This document shows positions 9,608-18,753 of a stretch of DNA of 64,000 nucleotides, one piece after another (within the stretch, counting starts at the first letter, position 1; the number at the start of each line of letters is the position of its first letter). This DNA is from Corynebacterium nuruki S6-4 (GTDB lineage Bacteria > Actinomycetota > Actinomycetes > Mycobacteriales > Mycobacteriaceae). The position numbers were made by a program, and so were the translations under genes. The notes beneath the pieces were generated by a model. That model was not told the origin of the DNA, ran no database searches, and saw nothing but the letters and a program-made list of their open reading frames with translations. The stretch lies in NCBI RefSeq assembly GCF_007970465.1, contig NZ_CP042429.1, forward strand, positions 2,542,001 through 2,606,000, written 5' to 3'.

Positions 9608-10059
9608 TGGCCGAGCAGATCCGGAAGGGCCGGGACCTCTTCGGCGCCGAGCACCCCGAGGTGCGGCTGCCCGAGGAGCTGGCCACCGCCGCGACCGGCG
9701 GCGAGTCGGTCGAGGAGCTCGAGAAGCTCGCCGTGGCGAACCCGAAGGATTCGGGGGTGTGGGCGGAACTCGCCGCGCACCACCTCGCCGCCGGCGGGAC
9801 GCCCAGCGAGAAGATCACCGCCTACGCCTGCGCCCGCACCGGCTACCACCGCGGGCTGGACGCCCTGCGCGGCAACGGCTGGCGCGGCACCGGCCCGGTG
9901 CCGTGGTCGCATGAGCCGAACCGCGGGGTGCTGCGCGCGATCATGATGCTCGCGGTCTGCGCCCAGGCCATCGGCGAGGAGGACGAGTACATCCGCTGCC
10001 TCAACCTCGTCAACGACTGTGACCCGGCGGCGGCCGCCGCGATCGGGGCGGAGCAGTAG
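9607..10059 (+). CDS. DUF3151 family protein
   Basis: 150 residues. Small soluble conserved actinobacterial protein of unknown function, equivalent in position and sequence type to Rv0360c. It has a short helical-repeat look (residues ~35–75), then ARTGYHRGLDALRGNGWRG and a final Ala-rich helix. Its ATG shares a base with the fba stop (TAATG), so it is translationally coupled to the aldolase. A link to glycolysis is only implied by this conserved pairing. Confidence 0.85.
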   Translation: MAEQIRKGRDLFGAEHPEVRLPEELATAATGGESVEELEKLAVANPKDSGVWAELAAHHLAAGGTPSEKITAYACARTGYHRGLDALRGNGWRGTGPVPWSHEPNRGVLRAIMMLAVCAQAIGEEDEYIRCLNLVNDCDPAAAAAIGAEQ

Positions 10060-10063
10060 CGCT

Positions 10064-11110
10064 GTGACCCGGCCGACCCGGCCGACCTTTCCGACCCGGT
10101 CGGGCCGCGTCCTGCGGTGGGGCGCGGTCGTGCTGTCGGCGTTCTGCCTGGTGTGGGCGACCGCCCCGCTGTGGGGCCGGTTCACCGCCGCCCTGCCGGA
10201 CGCCCTCGCGTGGTCCGTCCCCGTCGCCCAGGCGTCCTGGCCGGTGGGCGCCACGCTGACGGTCGTCGCTGTGACGGGGGCGGGGGTGCGCGCGGGTCGC
10301 ACCGTCCCGGTCGTCGTGCTCGGTGCGGGGGTTCTCGTCACGGCGGGGCTCGCGCCGGCGGCACTGGACCATGCGGGGCGCTCCGCCGGGCTCCCCGACA
10401 GCACCCGTGACAGGGCCCCCGGCACGTTCCGGGTGCTGTCGGTCAACACCTGGTACCACCAGGCGGACCGTACCGCACTCGCCGACATCGCCCGCGACCT
10501 GCGACCGGACGCCGTGATGCTGCTCGAGACCTCCACCGCCGAGGCCGCGGCCGTGGCGGAGGTGACCGGACTGCGCAGCGTGCTGCCGGTCTCCACCAGA
10601 TCACGCGGTGGCGGGACTGCGCTCCTCCTGCCGCCGGACGAGATCTCCGGTGCACCGTTCCCCGCCTACGACGCTCACCTCACCCGACACCAGATGCCCG
10701 TCGCCGGGGTGCGCTCCGGCGCGACACTGACCGCAGTGCACACCAACGCCCCGTTCAACCGGGAGCTCGTGGCCGGCTGGACCCGGGAGTTCGACGACCT
10801 GCGGGACCGGGTCGCGGGCCGGGCGGCCACCACACCCCTGCTCATAGCCGGTGACCTCAATGCCTCGGGTGCGCATCCCGAGTTCCGGCGGCTCACCGAC
10901 GGTCTGTCGGACTGTACGGGTGCGACCTCGGGGATGCTCGCCGCGCCGACCTGGCCGGCCGCGGGGGTGGCGTCCTGGCCGGTGGCGCGACTGGACCACA
11001 TCCTGGTGCGCGGTGGCGACTGCCTGGCCGGCGGCACCGTCGACGTGCCCGGGTCCGATCACCGGGGCGTGTGGGCCGACGTGCGGTGGGCCCGGGGTGC
11101 GGGCCACTGA
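10064..11110 (+). CDS. Membrane protein with endonuclease/exonuclease/phosphatase (EEP) fold
   Basis: 348 residues. Three membrane segments (residues ~15–115) precede an extracytoplasmic EEP domain. Catalytic motifs: FRVLSVNTWY, VMLLETSTAE (metal-binding Glu), LIAGDLNASG (GDxN) and the C-terminal SDHRGV His-Asp motif. Relatives act on nucleic acids, phospholipids or phosphoesters, and the substrate is unknown here. The frame is open into the previous gene; GTG 10064, 5 bp after the DUF3151 stop, is preferred. The N-terminal nine bases repeat (gacccggcc twice). Confidence 0.8.
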   Translation: MTRPTRPTFPTRSGRVLRWGAVVLSAFCLVWATAPLWGRFTAALPDALAWSVPVAQASWPVGATLTVVAVTGAGVRAGRTVPVVVLGAGVLVTAGLAPAALDHAGRSAGLPDSTRDRAPGTFRVLSVNTWYHQADRTALADIARDLRPDAVMLLETSTAEAAAVAEVTGLRSVLPVSTRSRGGGTALLLPPDEISGAPFPAYDAHLTRHQMPVAGVRSGATLTAVHTNAPFNRELVAGWTREFDDLRDRVAGRAATTPLLIAGDLNASGAHPEFRRLTDGLSDCTGATSGMLAAPTWPAAGVASWPVARLDHILVRGGDCLAGGTVDVPGSDHRGVWADVRWARGAGH

Positions 11111-11176
11111 CCGCACTATGTTCGTCGCGGATACCGTCGGCCCACGGTGGTCGCGCGGTGTGGGACAATGGTGGAC

Positions 11177-12445
11177 ATGTCAGACAAGGCCAGTACCACC
11201 GGGGAGAAGGGCTGGTTCCGGCAACGCGCCCGCGCGAGTGACGGCGTCCGCGCCGCCACGGACTCACTGAAACGCATCGCGCCACGTCGTGGCATCCGGC
11301 GGGTCCGGACGATGTGCATCTACGCCCTCGAGGCGGCACTCGCCGCCGGCCTGGCCTACTGGGTCGCCACCGACATCATCGGCCACCAGAACGCCTTCTT
11401 CGCCCCGATCGCCGCAGAGATCAGCATCGGCATCAACGGCGGCAAACGCCTGCGCCGTGGCCTGGAGATCGTCATCGGCGCCGCCGTCGGCATCGCGATC
11501 GGCGATCTCGTCATCGCCCAGATCGGCGGCGGACCGTGGCAGATCGGTGTGGTCGTGTTCGTGGCGATCCTGCTGGCCACCTTCGTCGATCGGGGACCAC
11601 TGGTCCCGCCGCAGGCCGCGAGCTCGGCGGTGCTCGTCGCCACCCTCCTCCCACCGGGTGACCACGGTGCCCTCGACCGGATGGTGGACGCACTCGTCGG
11701 CGGTCTCATCGGCCTGCTCATCCTCGCCGTGGTGCCGCGCAGTCCGCTGCGTGAGGTGCGCCGGGAGATGTCGGGCCTGATCTCGAAGGCCGCCCTGGTC
11801 CTCGATGACGTCGCCGACGGGATCGAGGACCGGGACGCCGCCGTCATCGGGGACGCCCTGCAGACCGCCCGCGGTACCCAGGCGAACGTGAACGCGATGA
11901 TCAAGGCGATGGACAGCGGCGACGAGATGATCAGTGTCTCGCCGATCTACTGGTCGGCGCGCCGCTACGCGAAATCGATGGACCGGATACTCGTGCCGGT
12001 CGACAATGTCATGCGCAACACCCGGGTCCTGGCCCGCCGGGCGGAGATCATGGTCGACGACCGGGTCGAGCCCCATCCGGAGATGGCGAAGACGATCCGG
12101 GAAGTGTCGGACACGCTCGGTCACCTCGGTGCCCTGTTCGAGCAGGGCGGCACCCGGGGTACCCGCCAGGAGCTCGTCGAGATCCCGGAGATCACCCGTC
12201 GACTCCAGATCATCGGCGGGCGCACCGGCCTGTGGATCGCCGAGGGGTCCGGCCTGTCCGGTAACGCGGTACTGGCCCAGTGCCGGTCGATCATCGTGGA
12301 CGCCCTGCAGGTGTGCGGGATGTCGCGCGAGTCGGCCCTGGCGTCCCTGGTGCCGACGGTGGCGCACCCCTGGCAGCCGCCGGACCAGTGGAACGGTGCC
12401 GATGACGGGGACTCCGACGGTCCGCAGGGCCCGGAGAACGACTGA
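11177..12445 (+). CDS. FUSC/aromatic-acid-exporter-like membrane protein
   Basis: 422 residues. N-terminal half with six hydrophobic segments (residues ~40–190), including the hallmark run around FFAPIAAEISIGINGG and the turn FVDRGPLVPPQAASSAVLV. The C-terminal half is a cytoplasmic helical domain, an architecture shared with the FUSC/ArAE proteins. Substrate unknown. ATG 11177 is chosen; gacaat at 11164–11169 could be a -10, giving a leaderless message. It converges on the thiamine-precursor transporter with only 12 bp between the stops and no clear terminator. Confidence 0.75.
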   Translation: MSDKASTTGEKGWFRQRARASDGVRAATDSLKRIAPRRGIRRVRTMCIYALEAALAAGLAYWVATDIIGHQNAFFAPIAAEISIGINGGKRLRRGLEIVIGAAVGIAIGDLVIAQIGGGPWQIGVVVFVAILLATFVDRGPLVPPQAASSAVLVATLLPPGDHGALDRMVDALVGGLIGLLILAVVPRSPLREVRREMSGLISKAALVLDDVADGIEDRDAAVIGDALQTARGTQANVNAMIKAMDSGDEMISVSPIYWSARRYAKSMDRILVPVDNVMRNTRVLARRAEIMVDDRVEPHPEMAKTIREVSDTLGHLGALFEQGGTRGTRQELVEIPEITRRLQIIGGRTGLWIAEGSGLSGNAVLAQCRSIIVDALQVCGMSRESALASLVPTVAHPWQPPDQWNGADDGDSDGPQGPEND

Positions 12446-12457
12446 CCGTGGCGGAGG

Positions 12458-13492
12458 TCAGGCAGTAGGCAGGTAGTCGTTCGTCGTCACGGTCGCCCCG
12501 TCGACGTCGGCCCTGTCTCCGCTGCCGTCCCCGCCGGCGGCGTCCAGCAGCCCGTTGTCCCGCATCCACCCGGCGTAGCGCGACCAGGCCGCCGGGTTCT
12601 GGACACCGAAGGTGCCGCCGCCCTTCCGCAGGATCGCGAGGGTGGCGTCCACCATCTTCCGCAGGATCTCCGGATCGTAGGATCCCTTCGTCTCCGGGGT
12701 GAGGGCGTCCACCGCTGCCGCACTGTCGGCGAGTGCGGCAGCCTGCCCGTCGGCGGTCCCGGCGAGGAAGTCGCGGACCCGCCCGGCATAGGCGGCGTCC
12801 TCCGTCAGCCGGGTGGGGTTGGCGAGGAGGACGAGTTCCGCGGCGTCGGGGATGCCGAGCTGGGTGGCGGTGAGTGTCGTGATGTCGGTCTGCTCCGCCA
12901 GCTCCACGCCCTCGATGTTGGGGTAGGCGCCGTAGATGGCGTCCACCTGGTCGCTCAGCAGCGCCTGGTTGAGGTTCTGCTGCACATTCGGCATCCGCAC
13001 ACTGTCCGGGTCGATGCCCGCCTTCCGTGCGGCGTAGCGCAGCGACGGTTCCTGCGAGGGCAGCCCGGAGATCGCGACCTTCTTGCCCGCCAGGTCCGCC
13101 GGGGCGTGGATGCCGGCGGACTTCCTGGCGATCAGGGCGTTCAGCGGGGTGGGGATCAGCGCACCGACGCTGATGACGTCGAGACCCTGGGACGCCGCGA
13201 TGACCGTGTCGGTTTCGTAACTGACCGCCAGGTCGGCGTGGCCGAGCGCGACCTCCTTGGCGGCGTCCGCGGTGTTGCCCGGGAGGATGAACTCCGGGTC
13301 CACACCGTGGTCGTCGTAGGCGCCGGTGTGTTCGGCGGTGTACATCGCCAGGTGGTCGGGGTTCGGGTTCCAGTCCAGCAGCACACTCAGCCGGGTGCTG
13401 TCGCCGCTGTCGTCGGAGGAGCAGGCGGTGAGGGAGACGGTGGTCGCGGCGGCGGTGAGTAGCGCGACGACCGCGAGGATGCGGTGCTTCAT
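12458..13492 (-). CDS. thiY: ABC substrate-binding lipoprotein, NMT1/THI5-like (pyrimidine precursor of thiamine)
   Basis: 344 residues. Signal peptide with lipobox LTAC (Cys24). The mature part is THI5/NMT1-like: LLDWNPNPDHLAMYTA near the N-terminus, then GHADLAVSYETD and VQQNLNQALLSDQVDAIYG. Such proteins bind hydroxymethylpyrimidine or formylaminopyrimidine for salvage into thiamine. ATG 13492 has aaggaa upstream and overlaps the permease stop by 4 bp. The TPP riboswitch at the head of the operon supports the substrate class. It ends in a low-complexity acidic tail. Confidence 0.88.
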   Translation of the reverse strand: MKHRILAVVALLTAAATTVSLTACSSDDSGDSTRLSVLLDWNPNPDHLAMYTAEHTGAYDDHGVDPEFILPGNTADAAKEVALGHADLAVSYETDTVIAASQGLDVISVGALIPTPLNALIARKSAGIHAPADLAGKKVAISGLPSQEPSLRYAARKAGIDPDSVRMPNVQQNLNQALLSDQVDAIYGAYPNIEGVELAEQTDITTLTATQLGIPDAAELVLLANPTRLTEDAAYAGRVRDFLAGTADGQAAALADSAAAVDALTPETKGSYDPEILRKMVDATLAILRKGGGTFGVQNPAAWSRYAGWMRDNGLLDAAGGDGSGDRADVDGATVTTNDYLPTA

Positions 13493-14280
13493 GATTCCTT
13501 CCGGTGCTGCCGGGTGACATTCCACGGGCAGCAGAGACGTTCGAGGGCGGTGGTGGCCAGCAGGAGGACCGCGGCCAGGGCGGTGAGGACGACGACGAGG
13601 GCGAAGACGAAATCGGTCTGCAGCCGGGGGATCGCCTGCAGCAGCAGGTACCCGATCCCGTCGGTGGAGCCGGTGTACTCGGAGAACACCGCCGCCACGG
13701 GGGCGAAGGTCACCGAGACCCGCAGGCCGGCGAATCCGGCGGGCAGGGCTGCGGGGAACCGCACCCGCCAGAACAGGGAGTGGCGGGTGGCGTGCAGGCT
13801 GCGCATCGTGTCGATGAGGTGCGGGTCGGCGTCCCGGATCCCCGACAGCAGGTTCATCGCCACCGGGAAGAAGAACATCAGCGCCACCACCAGCACTTTC
13901 GGGGTGATGCCGTAGCCGAGGGCGATGGTGAAGATCGGTCCGATGACCACCACCGGGACCGACTGGGACGCCACGAGCAGTGGCGCGAGGGCGATGCCGA
14001 CCACCGGGAGGTAGCCGGCGAGGATCGTGATCCCCAGGGCGGCGGCCAGTCCGGCGGCCATGCCCAGCAGCGTCTCGGACAGGGTCACCCACGTCGCCGG
14101 GGCCAGCCGGTCGGACCAGGTGTCGGTGAGTGCGGTGACGACGGAGCCGGGGGAGGGCAGGACGTAGTCCTCGACCCGGCCGCCGGTGGTGAGGAACACC
14201 CAGACCAGCAGGACAAGGACGACGGTGACCAGCGGGGGAAGAACGGTACGGACGGTACGGACGGTACGGCGGCCTCTCAT
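13489..14280 (-). CDS. thiX: ABC permease for thiamine pyrimidine precursor
   Basis: 263 residues with six predicted membrane segments. Contains the BPD-transporter loop near SLHATRHSLFWRVRFPAALP, the EAA-type coupling helix that contacts the ATPase. ATG 14280 is chosen because the longer frame would run deep into the ATPase gene; it overlaps the ATPase stop by 4 bp. The first codons are built from a 9-bp tandem repeat (14242–14269, acggtacgg units) encoding RTVRTVRTV. Substrate specificity comes from thiY and the riboswitch context. Confidence 0.86.
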   Translation of the reverse strand: MRGRRTVRTVRTVLPPLVTVVLVLLVWVFLTTGGRVEDYVLPSPGSVVTALTDTWSDRLAPATWVTLSETLLGMAAGLAAALGITILAGYLPVVGIALAPLLVASQSVPVVVIGPIFTIALGYGITPKVLVVALMFFFPVAMNLLSGIRDADPHLIDTMRSLHATRHSLFWRVRFPAALPAGFAGLRVSVTFAPVAAVFSEYTGSTDGIGYLLLQAIPRLQTDFVFALVVVLTALAAVLLLATTALERLCCPWNVTRQHRKES

Positions 14281-15083
14281 GCGGCCACCGCCGCGAGTCG
14301 CCCGAGGATCTCCGCACGGTCGGCGGCGAAGGCGGGGTCGGCGAGGATCTCCGCCCGCGTCCGGACGCCGCCCGCACTCCCGCCGCGACGACTGAACCAT
14401 CCGGGCCATGTGCCGGCGACACGGCCGTCCGCCAGCAGGATGACCTTCTCCGCCAGCAGCAGTGCCTCGTCGACGTCGTGGGTGACCATGACCATCGTGG
14501 CGGAACTGTCCGCGAGGAGCCCGGCGAGCCAGTCCTGGATCTCGCCGCGGGTGATCGCGTCCAGCGCGCCGAGCGGTTCATCGGCGAGCAGGACCGGCTT
14601 GTCGGCGAGCAGTGCGCGGGCCAGGGCGGCGCGCTGCCGCATCCCGCCGCTGAGCTGGTCGGGGCGGGTACGTTCCTGTCCTGCCAGGCCGCAGCGTGCC
14701 AGCATGGCGCCGGCCCGGGTGCGGGCCTTGTGGCGGGGCACGCCCCGGTTGCGCAGCGGGACGGCGACATTGTCCTGCAGGGTGAACCACGGCAGGAGGC
14801 TGTCGCTCTGCGGCATGAGGGCGCAGTGGGAGAGTCGGGCGTCGCTGCCGGCGTCCCCGAGGACGTGGACGGTGCCGGTCGTGCGCGTCCCGGGGGTCAG
14901 GAGGCCGGCGATGAGGTGCAGCAGGGTGGATTTCCCGCAGCCGGAGCGGCCGATGACGGCGGTGTGCTCTCTGGCGGGTACGGACAGGCTGACGTCCCGT
15001 AGGACGGTGCCGTCGGCGTGCTTGTGTGGATAGGCGAGGTCGACGTGGTCGACCTCCACCGCCGGGACGGGCGGTATCGGCAT
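14277..15083 (-). CDS. thiZ: ABC ATPase for thiamine pyrimidine precursor
   Basis: 268 residues. Walker A GRSGCGKSTLL, Q-loop at LMPQSDSLLPW, signature QLSGGMRQR, Walker B VLLADEPLGALDA and switch histidine in VTHDVDEA. All motifs are intact. Start choice: ATG 15104 lies inside the P4 stem of the TPP riboswitch and ATG 15092 in its closing stem. ATG 15083 is 10 nt after the GGAGG (15098–15094) that forms the 3' part of the aptamer, so it is the likely start. This implies that ligand binding blocks translation initiation. Confidence 0.88.
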   Translation of the reverse strand: MPIPPVPAVEVDHVDLAYPHKHADGTVLRDVSLSVPAREHTAVIGRSGCGKSTLLHLIAGLLTPGTRTTGTVHVLGDAGSDARLSHCALMPQSDSLLPWFTLQDNVAVPLRNRGVPRHKARTRAGAMLARCGLAGQERTRPDQLSGGMRQRAALARALLADKPVLLADEPLGALDAITRGEIQDWLAGLLADSSATMVMVTHDVDEALLLAEKVILLADGRVAGTWPGWFSRRGGSAGGVRTRAEILADPAFAADRAEILGRLAAVAA

Positions 15084-15087
15084 GGTG

Positions 15088-15171
15088 GACATTCCTCCGC
15101 TCATGTGAATGAGGTCAGGTTCGGCGGGTGTGATCTCAGCCCCGGGTCATGCGCCCGGGACACCCCGTGTC
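15088..15171 (-). ncRNA. TPP riboswitch (THI element)
   Basis: On the minus strand the conserved TPP aptamer blocks appear in order: ACACGGGGTGTCCC, then GGGGCTGAGATCACACCC, then GAACCTGACC, a short CTCAT/ATGAG P4 hairpin, and GCGGAGGAATGTC. GACA (15171–15168) pairs with TGTC (15091–15088) to close P1. The Shine-Dalgarno GGAGG is part of the aptamer 3' side, so control is probably translational. It heads the thiZXY operon and fixes its physiological ligand family. Confidence 0.95.
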
Positions 15172-15238
15172 GGTTGTCGGATATTCGGTTGTGCCGGTCA
15201 TCATAGCGTGCGGTGCCGGCGTTGCCGCGTTGTCGGTA

Positions 15239-15267
15239 TTGTCCCGTGTTGCGCAACGCGGTACAGT
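15239..15267 (+). promoter_or_regulatory. higBA promoter with palindromic operator
   Basis: TTGTCC (15239–15244) and TACAGT (15262–15267) are spaced by exactly 17 bp. Between them lies the perfect 10-bp palindrome GTTGCGCAAC (15248–15257), a good candidate HigA operator. The -10 ends 7 nt before the higB GTG, so the message would be leaderless. Confidence 0.65.
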
Positions 15268-15274
15268 GAACAGT

Positions 15275-15553
15275 GTGATCATTTCCTTCCGTCACAAGGG
15301 GCTCCGACGCTTCTTCGAGTCTGGGAGTCAGGCCGGGATTCAGGCGGAACATGCCAGAAAACTGCAGCTTCGATTGTCGCTGTTGAACGCGGCAGTTGAG
15401 CTCCGCGACGTCGACCAGCCGGGTTGGTTTCTGCATCCTCTGCTGGGCGGCAGACGTGGGAGATGGTCGATCAGGGTCAGTGGAAATTGGCGCCTGACCT
15501 TCGAGTTCTCCGACGGCAACGTGTATGTGCTGGATTACGAGGATTATCACTGA
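15275..15553 (+). CDS. higB: HigB/RelE-family toxin
   Basis: 92 residues, the standard HigB length. Ribosome-dependent mRNA endonuclease. Recognised from IISFRHKGLRRFFE at the start, the KLQLRLSLLNAA helix, WFLHPLLGGRRGRWSIRVSGNWRLTF and the C-terminal YVLDYEDYH. GTG 15275 gives this length and sits at the predicted transcription start. The in-frame extension upstream to 15149 would run through the promoter. The toxin precedes the antitoxin, as usual in higBA. Confidence 0.9.
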   Translation: MIISFRHKGLRRFFESGSQAGIQAEHARKLQLRLSLLNAAVELRDVDQPGWFLHPLLGGRRGRWSIRVSGNWRLTFEFSDGNVYVLDYEDYH

Positions 15554-15593
15554 CGTGTCAACGGCGGTGGCGAAAACGGGAAAGGATGACGTC

Positions 15594-15914
15594 ATGACGA
15601 TGTACGCACCGGTACGACCCGGCGAGTTCATTACCGAGACCTACCTGGATGAACTGGGGCTCAGCGGTCGCCAACTCGCGGATGCTCTCGGGGTTGCTCC
15701 GTCGACCGTGTCCAGGCTGCTCCGCGGGGACAGTGCAGTCACGGGCGAGATGGCGCTGAGGTTGGCCAAGGCTTTCGATACGACGGCTGAACTGTGGATG
15801 AACATGCAGCAGGCCTATGACCTCTGGGAGGCGCGGAGCCGTGTCGATGTCGCTGATGTGCATCAGGTGTGGTGGCGGAAGCCGGAAAACGGTGAGTCGG
15901 ACTCTGCAGGCTGA
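15594..15914 (+). CDS. higA: HigA-family antitoxin (XRE helix-turn-helix)
   Basis: 106 residues. The HTH is LSGRQLADALGVAPSTVSRLLRG, followed by MALRLAKAFDTTAELWMNMQ, diagnostic of HigA/VapI. It neutralises HigB and autorepresses the operon. ATG 15594 follows aaagga (15581–15586) by 8 nt; ATG 15600 is an alternative. It lies 40 bp after higB. Base composition here is lower in GC than in the flanking genes, in line with mobile origin. Confidence 0.88.
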   Translation: MTMYAPVRPGEFITETYLDELGLSGRQLADALGVAPSTVSRLLRGDSAVTGEMALRLAKAFDTTAELWMNMQQAYDLWEARSRVDVADVHQVWWRKPENGESDSAG

Positions 15915-15937
15915 ACCAGGTTGCTAGCGTTGGCGAC

Positions 15938-16387
15938 GTGATCGTGAAAACCTGGCCCGAACTGACCACCACGGAGGTCTACGCCCTTGCCCGCCTGCGC
16001 ACCGAGGTCTTCCTCCGCGAGCAGCGGTGTGATGACGAGGAGCTGGACTGGCGCGACCTGGAGCCCACCACCGGGCACTACATGATCCTCGACGGCACGG
16101 GTCCCGCGGTCAGCGCCTACCTGCGGGTCCTGGTCAATCCGGTCGCGGAGGTGGGCAATGCACACCTGGTGGTCGGGCGGGTCGTCACCGATGCGGGACG
16201 CCGTGGTGAGGGCCTAGCCGGGCAGTTGCTCGCCGAGGTCATCGCCCGGCACGGGGATGAGCCGATGATGCTGCACGCCCAGGTCTACGCTGCCGGCCTC
16301 TACCGGAAGGCCGGTTTCGTCCCGGTCGGCGAGGAGTTCGACGAGGCCGGCATCCCCCACATCACCATGGTCCGTCCCGCGGACTGA
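15938..16387 (+). CDS. ElaA-type GNAT acetyltransferase
   Basis: 149 residues. GNAT fold of the ElaA subgroup: LARLRTEVFLREQRC at the N-terminus, the acetyl-CoA loop VVTDAGRRGEGLAGQLL, and the C-terminal EEFDEAGIPHITMVRP. The substrate is unknown. GTG 15938 lies 7 nt after TAGCGT (15925–15930), so a leaderless transcript is possible, separate from higA only 23 bp upstream. Confidence 0.82.
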   Translation: MIVKTWPELTTTEVYALARLRTEVFLREQRCDDEELDWRDLEPTTGHYMILDGTGPAVSAYLRVLVNPVAEVGNAHLVVGRVVTDAGRRGEGLAGQLLAEVIARHGDEPMMLHAQVYAAGLYRKAGFVPVGEEFDEAGIPHITMVRPAD

Positions 16388-16447
16388 CCGTCTCACGGTG
16401 GTTTCCCGGCTCCGGACCACCCCACGGCGGTCAGGGCAGCAGCCCCG

Positions 16448-17341
16448 CTACCGCCGCACGAACTGCCCGTCGCGCAGGTGCCGGTAGAACGTCACCGAGC
16501 TGACGGTCCGCGGATGGACGACCGTGTCCCGCACCACCGTGAGATCCACCCCGCCGGCCTGCAGCGCCCGGCCGGTGAGCACCTCATCCGGGTCCACCCC
16601 GCCCGGCTGTGCGGGCGTCCGGAACAGCCGTTTCCGCGGGGGACGGGCCGCGGCCACTGCGTCCCAGACGGAGGGGGTGGTCAGCCGGGCGGCGGCGAGT
16701 CCGGGGGCCCCGGTGGTCGGGACGAACCTGGCGCCGTAGGGTCCGGGGCGCCCGTCCCAGGTCGTGGCGTCCTGGTTGAGGAACAGGGTCTGCGAATCGA
16801 CGATCACCTCGCCGACCAGGGTGGCGCCGGCGTGGAAGATCTCCGCGCAGCCGAGGGTCACGATGCCTGCGTCGTCCCGGACCACGGCCGTGGGGCGCGC
16901 CGGGCCACGCAGCGCGAACTCCAGCGCGGCCGCCGGGGTCGGCAGCTGGTCGTCGCCCAGCCCCCAGTTCTGTGCGATGAGGGACGTCCCGTCGGTCGGC
17001 ACGAATCCGACCGACACCCACATCGCGTCGATGCGCATCAGCCGGGTGACCACGGCGGCCAGGGCGGCGTCCGATCCGACGACGACGATCCGCACCGGCT
17101 CGTCGGGCTGCTGCGGGGCGGGTCGGGGATCGGCCTGATGGGGCACGTCGGGCTGTGCGGCGATCTCGTCGAGCGACGGGGTGGGGTCCACCGGCAGGTA
17201 GGTCGAGGCGATCCCGTCGAGCATCTTCAGCTCGCGGCGGCCGGGGACCGCGGCGAGCCGGACGGCATCCGGGACGGCGTCCCGCAGCGCGTCCGAGAGG
17301 GCGGGGGGAACCTCGCCACAGGCCAGAACCACAGTTGTCAT
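16448..17341 (-). CDS. Conserved actinobacterial protein, Rv0358-like
   Basis: 297 residues, no transmembrane segment. Position beside purA matches mycobacterial Rv0358 and I take it as that family, whose function is unknown. Visible: [19 protein letters not shown] at the start, a Pro-rich patch at residues ~90–105, [21 protein letters not shown], and GTLVGEV-like beta segments near [20 protein letters not shown]. It is divergent from purA with 87 bp between starts; ATG 17341 is the last ATG before the open antisense frame of purA. Confidence 0.72.
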   Translation of the reverse strand: MTTVVLACGEVPPALSDALRDAVPDAVRLAAVPGRRELKMLDGIASTYLPVDPTPSLDEIAAQPDVPHQADPRPAPQQPDEPVRIVVVGSDAALAAVVTRLMRIDAMWVSVGFVPTDGTSLIAQNWGLGDDQLPTPAAALEFALRGPARPTAVVRDDAGIVTLGCAEIFHAGATLVGEVIVDSQTLFLNQDATTWDGRPGPYGARFVPTTGAPGLAAARLTTPSVWDAVAAARPPRKRLFRTPAQPGGVDPDEVLTGRALQAGGVDLTVVRDTVVHPRTVSSVTFYRHLRDGQFVRR

Positions 17342-17428
17342 GGCGTCCAGCGTAGTGGAGGCGCTAGACTGGTGAGTCGGCCGGAACGCCGGAACGTCAC
17401 CGAACACGTCGAGGAGCGACGAAAGCAC

Positions 17429-18721
17429 ATGACAGCAATTATCGTGGTGGGAGCCCAGTGGGGGGACGAGGGCAAGGGGAAGGCCACCGACATCCTCGGC
17501 GGCAAGGTCGACTACGTCGTCAAGCCCAACGGCGGCAACAACGCCGGTCACACCGTCGTCGTCGGTGGTGAGAAGTACGAACTGAAGCTGCTGCCCGCCG
17601 GTGTGCTCAGCGAGAACGCCACCCCGGTCATCGGCAACGGCTGTGTGGTCAACCTCGAGGCCCTGTTCGAGGAGATCGACGGTCTCGAAGCCCGCGGCGC
17701 CAACGCCTCCCGCCTCAAGGTCAGTGCGAACGCCCAGCTCGTCGCCCCGTACCACCAGACCCTCGACAAGGTCACCGAGCGGTTCCTCGGCAAGCGTGCC
17801 ATCGGCACCACCGGCCGTGGCATCGGCCCGACCTACGCCGACAAGGTCTCCCGCATCGGCATCCGTGCCCAGGACATCCTCGACGAGTCCATCCTGCGGC
17901 AGAAGGTCACCGGCGCGCTGAACCAGAAGAACCAGATGCTGGTGAAGCTGTACAACCGCAAGGCGATCGACCCGGAGGAGATCGTCCAGTACTTCATGGG
18001 CTTCGCCGACCGCCTCGCCCCGATGCTCATCGACGGCGAGCTGGAGCTCAACAAGGCCCTCGACGAGGGGAAGTCGGTGCTCATGGAGGGCGGTCAGGCC
18101 ACCATGCTCGACGTCGACCACGGCACCTACCCCTTCGTCACCTCCTCCAACCCGACCGCCGGCGGTGCCTGCGTGGGCTCGGGCATCGGCCCGACCCGCA
18201 TCACCAGCTCGCTGGGCATCATCAAGGCCTACACGACCCGCGTCGGCGCCGGCCCGTTCCCGACGGAGCTGTTCGACAAGTGGGGCGAGTACCTGCAGAC
18301 CACCGGTGGTGAGGTCGGCGTGAACACCGGTCGGAAGCGCCGCTGCGGCTGGTATGACTCGGTCATCGCCCGCTACGCCTCCCGCGTCAACGGCTTCACC
18401 GACCTGTTCCTCACCAAGCTCGACGTGCTCACCGGCATCGGCGAGATCCCGATCTGCGTGGCCTACGACGTCGACGGGGAGCGCTTCGACGAGATGCCGA
18501 TGAGCCAGTCCGACGTCCACCATGCCGAGCCGGTCTACGAGACCATGCCGGCGTGGGACGAGGACATCACGAAGTGCCGGACGTTCGATGAGCTGCCGGC
18601 GAAGGCGCAGGACTACATCAACCGGCTGGAGGAGCTGTCCGGCACCCGGATCTCCTACATCGGTGTGGGCCCGGGGCGTGACGAGACGATCGTGCGCCAC
18701 GACATCATCGCCGGGGAGTAG
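17429..18721 (+). CDS. purA: Adenylosuccinate synthetase
   Basis: 430 residues, full length. GTP-dependent ligation of aspartate to IMP in AMP synthesis. Motifs: the P-loop [14 protein letters not shown] at the N-terminus, [23 protein letters not shown], and the C-terminal [13 protein letters not shown] 17429 gives the exact family start ([12 protein letters not shown]). The frame is open upstream through the divergent gene but that part is a shadow. Confidence 0.97.
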   Translation: MTAIIVVGAQWGDEGKGKATDILGGKVDYVVKPNGGNNAGHTVVVGGEKYELKLLPAGVLSENATPVIGNGCVVNLEALFEEIDGLEARGANASRLKVSANAQLVAPYHQTLDKVTERFLGKRAIGTTGRGIGPTYADKVSRIGIRAQDILDESILRQKVTGALNQKNQMLVKLYNRKAIDPEEIVQYFMGFADRLAPMLIDGELELNKALDEGKSVLMEGGQATMLDVDHGTYPFVTSSNPTAGGACVGSGIGPTRITSSLGIIKAYTTRVGAGPFPTELFDKWGEYLQTTGGEVGVNTGRKRRCGWYDSVIARYASRVNGFTDLFLTKLDVLTGIGEIPICVAYDVDGERFDEMPMSQSDVHHAEPVYETMPAWDEDITKCRTFDELPAKAQDYINRLEELSGTRISYIGVGPGRDETIVRHDIIAGE

Positions 18722-18753
18722 CCCTGGCTGCCCCGGCTGACTCTGCTGATCTG

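Noticed and set aside
14242..14269. CRISPR-like short repeats at the thiX start
   Set aside because: Only three 9-bp tandem units with no spacers; coding repeat.
15104..15104. ATG 15104 as start of thiZ
   Set aside because: It lies in the P4 stem of the TPP riboswitch; no ribosome-binding site outside the aptamer.
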